A stretch of 64,000 nt of DNA, taken from the NCBI GenBank assembly GCA_002914845.1, contig JXTC01000117.1:594834-658833 (forward strand). Reading direction: 5' to 3'. Below are positions 56,819 to 64,000 of the stretch, in pieces. The notes under the pieces are model-generated. The model was not told where the DNA came from and ran no database searches. It was given only the letters and a program-made list of their open reading frames with translations. The DNA is from Trema orientale. Its lineage: Eukaryota > Streptophyta > Magnoliopsida > Rosales > Cannabaceae. Positions within the stretch are counted from its first letter, which is position 1. Every line of letters starts with the position of its first letter. The position numbers and the translations under genes are program-made.

Positions 56819-58421
56819 TTGAAGGTACGGAAGTTCTAAATTCATGATTCGTCACAATAAAATGCCTCATACAAATTTCTTTATATACTCCTCATATTTC
56901 AAATATACCCAAATTTTTGCATATACCCATTTTTAGTTTCATCCTGTATTCTATGCTTTTTTTTTCCTCATAATTTCTAAACTTATATTCCTCAATAATT
57001 TTTCATTATTTTTTTTTAGAAGATTCACTTCATTTAATAGATCATTCAATCATAATATAGATTGGCTTGGATCTTTCAGTATACAAACTTACTGTCCTCT
57101 AGCCCCTAAGAAAGAAAAACTACAATTATCCTATATGATAAAGTCCGATTGTATCTATAAGTTAAAAGTATAACCTAAAATTAAACAAAATAATAGAAAT
57201 TATTCAAACTCTCCCAATGAAATGAGTGGCCTACTTAAATATATAAATTAAGAAAAACTATAGATTATTATCCCCGGCAAAGGCCTGAAGATGACAAATC
57301 CAACTGTTTCTTTTTTTCTTTTTCCTTTCCGTTTTTTGGTTTTTAAGACGTTTTGAAGGACGTCTAATGTTGTTGAAAGAAGTGTTAATGCTTAGAAATT
57401 GATTGCAGTTTTTAGCAGCCTTGTGAAGGGGAACACGAAAAGCAAAGAACGCAAGTGGCTTATTGGCACTTCTTCAAGCAGTTCAACTATGATGTCCATG
57501 GCAGTTTTGTGATTCATGTTAAAACATGGAGTCTTTGTATCGGGGTTCTCCTGTAGGATATGGTTACTTACTGTTAGGTGCATTTAGAGTTTTTCTCTTT
57601 TTTCTTATATCATAATCAACCAGTTATATTTAGTCTGGCTAGATAGTGTTACGATTAGAGAATTAGCTATCTATTGGGGGAATTTTATCTTCCAATACAA
57701 TCTGTTATTGTAAAGATAACACTTTCATAATAATAGATTTGTTACCTCAAAAAAAATAAAAAAGAAATTGATTGCAGAAATCAAAGAAGATAAGAATGGT
57801 TTAAAAGAGGGGGGAAGAGGACGATTTAGGAGACGGAGAGAGAGTTACAAATAAGACTAATACTAAGATTACCCTCAAATCGAAATCATGAGAGTACTAT
57901 GCTAAAGTAACCAATAACCAATGATTACAACTTTATTGTTTGAAACTCCTACCTTCTCCTTTTTTTTTTCAGAATATTTTCTGGTTCATAAACATGCTAG
58001 AAGAAACAGTTGATACCAAGCACATGTTAAAATTAAAGACGTGAGAATTAACTTCAAACTTTTAAACAAGCCATGCTGCCTTGATAGTTGATATCAAATC
58101 TTTATCTTAGTTCTAGATGTTCTTCTCCTCTCCTTGCTATTTCATAACAACACAAATCACAAACCACATATTGTAAAAAGTTTCAGCTAAGCATTTCAAC
58201 AAACATATAGAGAGCACAAAAAGAGGGAAATTACAGTAACTACTAACATTCATCAGGAGAAGACCCATTGGCGACAATATCATACTAAATACCTCTACAT
58301 GACAATTATATCAACTCTACACAAGAAGTGGATTATAAAGGCTCAAGGTTGAGCTCAATAACCAGAAAAGTTTGAGGTTGTTCATTAACTTACCCTAAAT
58401 TTACAAACAAAGAGAAGATAG

Positions 58422-58457
<36 letters not shown>

Positions 58458-59279
58458 AGAAGCACCTAAGGACGAATAAGCTAACAATGATAGAGCTTAG
58501 GCCGAAGGGGCTAATGACGATGGAGCTTAGGCCGCCGGAGCTGAGGACGACGGAGCGGAGAGCTATGGCCTGTAAGAAGCTCTGTTGGGGTCGTTCTCAA
58601 TAGGTTTTAAAAAACGGGATCTTCTAGAATACAGTATATCCTTTTTAACCGTAGGGATGTGGCTAAATTTGTCTTCTCTGATTGGTTCATAACTTCAATT
58701 GGGCCCACTTCAACACTCATAACGTGTAGTCTCGCACACTAAATCCTTTTGCCCAAACATATTAAACCTTTATTTCACGTACCCTTGCATTCTAAAATTT
58801 TCACTCTGTTTTAAATTCATTTATTAAACACCTTGGGAAAGTTTTTTCCCCTTGTTGTCTAAGAAAAAAGATGAAAATGAAAATGGAAAAGAAAATGGTA
58901 ATAAAGGATATGCATATGGAGCATCAGTTTACAAATTCGTTCAGATCTGATCCGTATTTTATTTTTTCAGTTTTGAAAAAAAATTTTCTTTTCAGAAAAT
59001 TAAAGAAAAATATAAAGAAAGAAAAAGAATCAACAGATATTATTGTTCGTCTATAAGCAATTCTTCCCCCCCCCCCCCCCAAAAAAAAAATATGAAGATT
59101 AAAATTTATTAATAGGAACTTAATGTTAGGTCGAAAGGTTTGGAAGGTTTGGTCGTGGATGACTTGTTATTTTTTTATTTATTTTTTTTTGAACAGTCAT
59201 AAATTGCTTTTGTTAGTATGATGAAAATTCATTTTCGTTATTTTATTTTATTTTTCAGTTTCTTCTTGTATTTTTAAGA
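56819..59279. other. intergenic DNA, possible gene relic
   Basis: AT-rich. On the minus strand at about 57553-57392 a frame preceded by a splice-acceptor-like CTACAG encodes about 53 residues (CFNMNHKTAMDIIVELL, then SHLRSLLFVFPFTRLLK) and stops; it reads like a lone terminal exon but I do not recognise it. Also present: an AG microsatellite (about 58424-58460), short GGAGCTTAGGCCG-type repeats (about 58490-58550), and a poly-C/poly-A run at about 59067-59091. Confidence 0.35.
58424..58460. repeat. AG microsatellite
   Basis: Nearly pure AG dinucleotide run. Confidence 0.85.
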
Positions 59280-59647
59280 GGGTGAATTATCAATAAAATA
59301 TCTTGAGGTTTTAGTATTCTGCAATTTAAAGTCTGAAATTTAGATTATGCAAAATAATACCTGCGATTAAGAATTTCTGAAAATTAATACCTCAGATTGA
59401 TTTTTTGAATAAATTTAACAAGTAAAAAATAACAATACCATCAAAATTAAGAAGAATAATAAAGATTAAAACAGTTTTAATGAAAAATATTATTATCTTT
59501 TTGTTACTAAAAGTGGTCAAAATATCAATATAGGGTATCGATTTTCGTAAATTTTTAATCTCATCAGGATATTATTTTATGGACTTCTAATTTCAGACTT
59601 TAAATTACATAATACTCAAAGCTCAGATATTTTTTTGCAGTTTACTC
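59280..59647. mobile_element. foldback MITE, second copy of the GGGTAAACTGC family
   Basis: Matches 23684-24050 over its length, with shared GATTAAGAATTTCT and AAAATTAATA blocks and the mirrored arm ending GCAGTTTACTC. Flanks TTTTTAAGA (59271-59279) and CTATTAAGA (59648-59656) agree at 7 of 9 bases. Non-coding. Confidence 0.7.
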
Positions 59648-59654
59648 CTATTAA

Positions 59655-59849
59655 GAAATTAATAGAAGCTGAGAAAACGAGGCTCTAATGGAAAAGAGAG
59701 ACACAAATTCAATATAGAAGAGAGAGAAAGTTAAAAGTACTCAGATATTTGAGAAATTAATAGAAGTCGAGAAAACGAGGCTCCAATGGAAAAGAGAGAC
59801 ACAAATTCAATATAGAAGAGAGAGAGTTAAGAGTACTCAGACATTTGAG
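59655..59849. repeat. 98-bp tandem duplication
   Basis: Two adjacent copies (59655-59752 and 59753-59849) of a unit starting GAAATTAATAGAAG and containing GAGAAAACGAGGCTC and GACACAAATTCAATATAGAA, with few differences. It begins beside the right end of the MITE. No coding potential. Confidence 0.85.
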
Positions 59850-61103
59850 GCCCAAGGTGAAAGCAGAAGACACGGGGAAAAAAAAATGACAGAGCGTGGG
59901 AGGGTATATAACACATCCTATACATGTCAATGATTCTACACCGTCTGAGGAAAATCTAATGCTCTACAATTAATATCGCATTTATACGGTAAAAAGGCTA
60001 CCGTATCATAGAATTTCCCTTAGAAAACAAATGAAAACATGTGAATGATGTTTTCCTCTGTCTTTTTTTTTCTTTTTTAACTCAATACTTTTAAAAATTG
60101 TTTCCAGGAAATAAAGCCAAACGCTTCTTTTTGTTCTCTGAAAACAATTTTCTAATTTTTAGAAAATAGAAAGAAAAAAAAAAAGTTTAGTATGGATGCC
60201 AAACAACATGGCAGCCACTTGAAGTTTTGTTGCTTTTTTTTTTCAGGACCAAACCAACCTAAGTTCATAATTAAACTTAAACAGTGAAGCTGTACTTAGA
60301 AATTATGAATTCACAGAATAGGATTACCGGTGATTTAGAATTAGACCCTTAATCTTAAAAGGGTCATTTAGCGTCATTCTCGAATTGGTAGGTCAAACCA
60401 AGTTTGACCCATGTACTAGAAAGACAAAGCAAAGTCAACCCAGAAGCGACCCCTGGCCCTTTTAAACAAACACAAAACCCGATAACTTCGTACGCAAAAT
60501 TGCTGCTTTTTTTTTTCCTTGTTTTTTTAACTCGAGCATATATAGACCATTGAGATTCAAAACTATACAACCGAAGACCGTCATATAAGACGTTAGCCTC
60601 AAGTTCACATTTTTCTTTTTGCAAGTTTTTTGCGTCTTTTTTTCTCTCACTGATATCCTCATTATCATGTCGTGGAAAGAGCTTCACCTGTTCACCATAT
60701 ATGTAAAAGAAAAACACAACACTAGAAGCATGGTAAATTGAAAAGAAAACGACCACTTATAACTCTTATTAAATATACACATTGAGTTCTTTCCTACAGC
60801 GAAATTAAACAACACATTCCCTACTTTTTCCTGCTCTCCCCAATTCCTCCAACCAAACCTCTTAACCCAAGTTCAAAGGTAAAAACCGAGAAGAAAGTTT
60901 CATCCAACCTCTCACGCCCACATAGCCATGTGTAGTCGCTCATGATCTGAAATGGCTGCAAGATGCAGTGAAAACCATTACCACAAAGATAGACAGGCAG
61001 CCACATTTTCCGGTTAAATATTTACAGAATGAGGCAATACCGAAATGGCCGCAGACAGAACACGAGTCCATGTACAGCCTGCAAGGCACTTTAGCATAAA
61101 GTT
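59850..61103. other. 3' flank of the VTT gene, no other gene seen
   Basis: AT-rich in the first half; the part near 60790-61103 is the likely 3' UTR of the minus-strand gene. An open frame at 60364-60756 on the minus strand has no recognisable domain and is not called. Confidence 0.4.
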
Positions 61104-63497
61104 CTACGTTGACTTGTTCTTGGTCACCAGCGTTGGGGTAACTGAGACAAGTCCGATGAGGAACAACGTGGCAATTGAATTGAAATCATAAAGATCTCCA
61201 ATGGACTGCAGCTCTCCAAGTGCTATTCCAGCCTGCGAACAGAAACGAGGAGTCAATGATAACAAGTAGCATTTAAAAAGCAAACCAATGTTCTACTAGA
61301 CATAAAAGTTTCGATGGAGAATTCCATTTCTTTCCCTTTGCCAAAACATTGGATTCCAAAACCATAAAATGCAAATGCTCAAGCCATACAATAGTGAAAT
61401 TTAAAGAATTTATACCCTGACAGTGACATAAGCGGCAGGTATGAGTCCAATTAAGGTTCCAAAGAAGAAAATATGATAAGGCACATCAACAATTGGAGAA
61501 GCAACATTGATAAACGTATTTGGCAAGGTTGGAGTCAATCTCAGGAAAAGCATGTAGTTTAACAGACGCTCTCTTCTTTTAGCCACCTGAGAGTGAATAG
61601 TAATAGTTTAATCATTTTTGCAGGATAGATATAAACAAAGACATAGAGTCCCGGGTGCAATTTACCTGCGCTTGAAAGAAACTCAACTTGTCAGGCCAAA
61701 GTGAGAATACAAGGGGGCGGCCAATCAGCTTTGACAAGAAATAGCAAGAAGAGGCACCAGCAGTTGCAGTAAAAACAACAAGAGCCACCCCTCCGAAGAC
61801 TCCAAAAAGGGATCCGGCAAGAAGAGACATGAACACAGTTCCCGGAATCATGAAAGTCTGCATGAAAATATAAACCATGCAATAACCCACCAGGACCTGT
61901 GCAGTGTAGTCACTTGTGTAGCTTTCAAGATTATCTCTGCTCAAAAGAGGAAAAGAAGGGGAAGGAAAATATTCAAAACTACTATGAAACCAATAAACTA
62001 CTAGCTAGCGTGGAAAGGTGTGCCATATGCATATAGCACGACAGGAAAATGGAACATGGACTAAATTGTTTTCACAATATTTCTTTAGAAAATGTGGACT
62101 GCATCATGCTAGCAACTACAACATCCCTTAAAACACACATACAATCCACCAAACTGCTCCAGATATGGCATTTGAATCATTTTACAGCAGTGTAGGACTA
62201 CTTTTCTCTCATAATCATCATTAACAAATAGGTACATTTTATATGAACCACATTCTTTTTTAAATAATTTTTATTATGAAATTTATACGTAAACTGGCGT
62301 AACTAGAATTCGAACTCTTCCCCTCCCACTCACTCACACTCCCAGAATCCTAGACCAATTGAGCTAGCCTCAATTGGCCTACATGAACCACATTCTTTAA
62401 TTCTTCACAAAAACAAACATAAAAGGCGAAAAAGCAAAGCAATCCTTCTTCAACTTAGATTATCTTTACCCAATGTCTTAAGAAAGATCAAGCAACAAAA
62501 TTATCCCTCTCCTGATACGGTCCTAATTCGTTTTCCTTGTGCTTCAAGGACTCTTTTTCTTTTTTTCCTTTTTTTTTTTTTTTTTCCAAATACCCTTTCT
62601 AGTTTTACCCATTGGATTTACTTCCTATATTCTCAAACTTCTGCTATCTCTAGATAAGAAAAAGGAGATAATGCTTCAACCCACTTGGGTTAGAAAACAC
62701 CTGACTGCTTAGAAAGCAATAACTCCCCAGTTTGGTTAGACTTGGCAAACAAGTACGTGTTTCATATTTTTAAATTTTATGCTGAGAAAAAGTAGTATAT
62801 TTCCATTTTAGTACAATCAGAGCTGCGACCCAACAACAGACTCTTTTTATTATCAGATTTGGTAATATTATCGAAAACCCATCTCAACCATAACTCTGAA
62901 AATCCCCCTCTACCCCCCCAACCAAAAAAAAACAAAAAACAAAACAAAACCAGAGCATTCAAATAATCTCATTCAGTCGATTCAAAGAGATAACCAAAAA
63001 AAAAACTTTTCGCGAGAAAACCAAACTGCAGCATTAAAAAATCGACGATTTTAAACTCGGATGAAGATTACACAAAACGTAAAATCTATTAACACAAAAA
63101 AAAAAAAAAAGAAGAACCCAATTGAAAAAACACACCATTTCAAGAGAATTAAACATGCATGATTATCATTATTATTATTATCACACTAAAAAGCAAAATA
63201 AACAAACATGCAAAGCATAAAAACGAAATATTTGAAAATAAAAAAATAAATAAACCTGAGGATTTGAAGATCTTCAAGGCTACGAGGGAGCTTGAGAAAG
63301 CTGTAATCAGAAGAGGGCATCGTTAGGTAAACCCCAAGAAGACCAATCAGGAACCCCAATACCACCGTCGAAGCCACCGTGACCTCCCAAAAGCTCAATG
63401 GAAACTTGTTGTTGTTGTTGTTGTGGTTAGATCCCAACCCAGAAACCTTTGCATCGGCCTCATTCCCATTCTCTGTTTTCGTCCTCAAATTCTCCAT
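61104..63497 (-). CDS. VTT-domain / SNARE-associated Golgi (DedA-like) membrane protein
   Basis: Four exons on the minus strand: 63497-63256, 61936-61666, 61586-61416 and 61232-61104, with GT-AG introns. Together they give 813 nt and 270 residues. The cytosolic N-terminus has an Asn run (about 26-30). A first hydrophobic segment lies at about 38-60, then SLEDLQ...DNLESYTSDY. A VTT core (about 95-220) has MIPGTVFMSLLAGSLFG, a Gly/Ala-rich helix (FTATAGASSCYFLSKLIG) and YMLFLRLTPTLPNTFINVASP (182-202), whose Arg187 fits the conserved arginine of DedA proteins. A last helix ends shortly before KNKST. Relatives TMEM41B/VMP1 are ER lipid scramblases; for the plant group Golgi/ER membrane localisation and lipid transport are inferred. 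Intron 1 is long (about 1.3 kb) and holds a SINE. Confidence 0.92.
62259..62382 (-). mobile_element. SINE with 16-bp target duplication
   Basis: On the minus strand the element begins near AGGCCAATTGAGGCTAGCTC, has an A-box-like TAGCTCAATTGG, a B-box-like GAGTTCGAATTC, and a 3' part TATAAATTTCATAATAAAAA. ATGAACCACATTCTTT is repeated exactly on both sides (62243-62258, 62383-62398), as expected from LINE-mediated insertion. It lies in intron 1 of the VTT gene, in the same orientation as the gene. A sibling is at 8714-8815. Confidence 0.85.
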
Positions 63498-63632
63498 TTT
63501 TTTTTTCTCTCTCTCTCAAATTTTCCTTCGTTTTCTCGGGAAAAAAAGAGAGAGTTGGGGAAAATAAAGAAAGCCCAATTCTCTCTTCTTTTCTTTAGAG
63601 GCACTTCTTCTTCCTTCGTTGTCTTCTTTCTC

Positions 63633-63659
63633 CTCTCTCTCTCTCTCTCTCCTCTCTCT
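63633..63659 (-). repeat. GA repeat in the VTT gene leader/promoter
   Basis: On the gene's strand this is a run of GA units about 140-160 bp upstream of the ATG. GA repeats are common in plant core promoters and 5' UTRs and can be bound by BBR/BPC factors. Confidence 0.6.
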
Positions 63660-63699
63660 TATCTTAGAGAGAGAAATACAACAAAGAGCTGAAGAATAT

Positions 63700-64000
63700 T
63701 CGCTGCTCCCTTGGTATTAAATCCAAAAAGCAAAAATAAGAAAAAAAAAAAAAAGAAATACGATATAATCCAGTATGATTTAAAATATTTTTCCAGAATT
63801 ATTATAATAATTATCTACTATTTCTTTTTTTAATTTTTAATTATGTACCGGTCCCAACCAGCGTCATGTGTCGTCGACTCCCTTCCTCCTGTCATACTTG
63901 CATCAGCAACGTGGCCAAAATATTTTGTAAATAAGTTATTTCTGTACTTATTTTGTTATTTTTTTAAGAGAATTTGTTCACTAATTTTTTATGGAAATTT
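63700..64000. other. upstream region of the VTT gene
   Basis: AT-rich DNA with a GC-richer patch (about 63850-63915). No gene is seen to the end of the window. Confidence 0.4.

Noticed and set aside
59067-59091. Poly-C followed by poly-A run
   Set aside because: A homopolymer junction that may be real or a sequencing artefact; no functional reading is possible.
60364-60756. 130-codon open frame on the minus strand
   Set aside because: No recognisable domain, low-complexity ends and no splice context; it could be transcribed, but it is not supported as a gene.
63379-63692. Plus-strand open frames over the start of the VTT gene
   Set aside because: Antisense to exon 1 and to the GA-rich leader.

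Overview
The window looks like nuclear DNA of a eudicot plant. It is AT-rich, has six spliced or plant-type genes with GT-AG introns, and is mostly filled with LTR-retrotransposon remnants, foldback MITEs, a decayed hAT transposon and SINE/TRIM elements. I cannot name the species from sequence alone. There are no operons and no CRISPR array, and I could not confirm any intact tRNA or rRNA gene.

Layout. 0-4.6 kb: repeats, namely a Tourist-like MITE, an LTR fragment and a deleted copia-type element with a broken gag on the minus strand. 4.7-7.1 kb (+): a SUVH5/6-type histone H3K9 methyltransferase whose coding region has no introns. 7.1-27.4 kb: a gene-poor block with a TRIM, a SINE, several foldback elements and a 4.5 kb nested structure (hAT transposon inside a solo LTR with intact 5-bp target duplications). 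A promoter-like island lies at 24.1-24.5 kb, followed by three 9-bp-TSD MITEs packed between 25.5 and 27.2 kb. 27.7-28.8 kb (+): a small TPR-like protein gene with four G-boxes in its promoter. 28.8-36.4 kb: repeats. 36.4-37.7 kb (+): a secreted GH17 beta-1,3-glucanase. 38.6-44.9 kb: three apparent solo LTRs almost end to end. 46.1-49.2 kb (+): a six-exon two-RRM nucleolar protein (Nop12/RBM34 type) with a telo-box promoter. 52.4-55.4 kb (-): the RNA polymerase III subunit RPC7 (Rpc31 type), eight coding exons. 61.1-63.5 kb (-): a four-exon VTT/SNARE-associated Golgi (DedA-like) membrane protein.

The genes do not form one pathway. Two of them (Nop12/RBM34 and RPC7) belong to ribosome and Pol III biogenesis and are convergent neighbours. 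SUVH is a chromatin silencer of the kind that targets transposons such as those filling this window. I rebuilt exon structures by hand; every proposed coding sequence stays in frame across all its junctions and ends at a stop codon, which is the main support for them.

I did not find a convincing undescribed functional system. The most notable observations are a dense set of foldback MITEs with perfect 9-bp target-site duplications, their pile-up between an evening-element/G-box island and the TPR gene, the nested hAT/solo-LTR structure, the run of solo LTRs, a SINE with a perfect 16-bp duplication, and the change of the SRA signature YDG to YIG in the SUVH protein.
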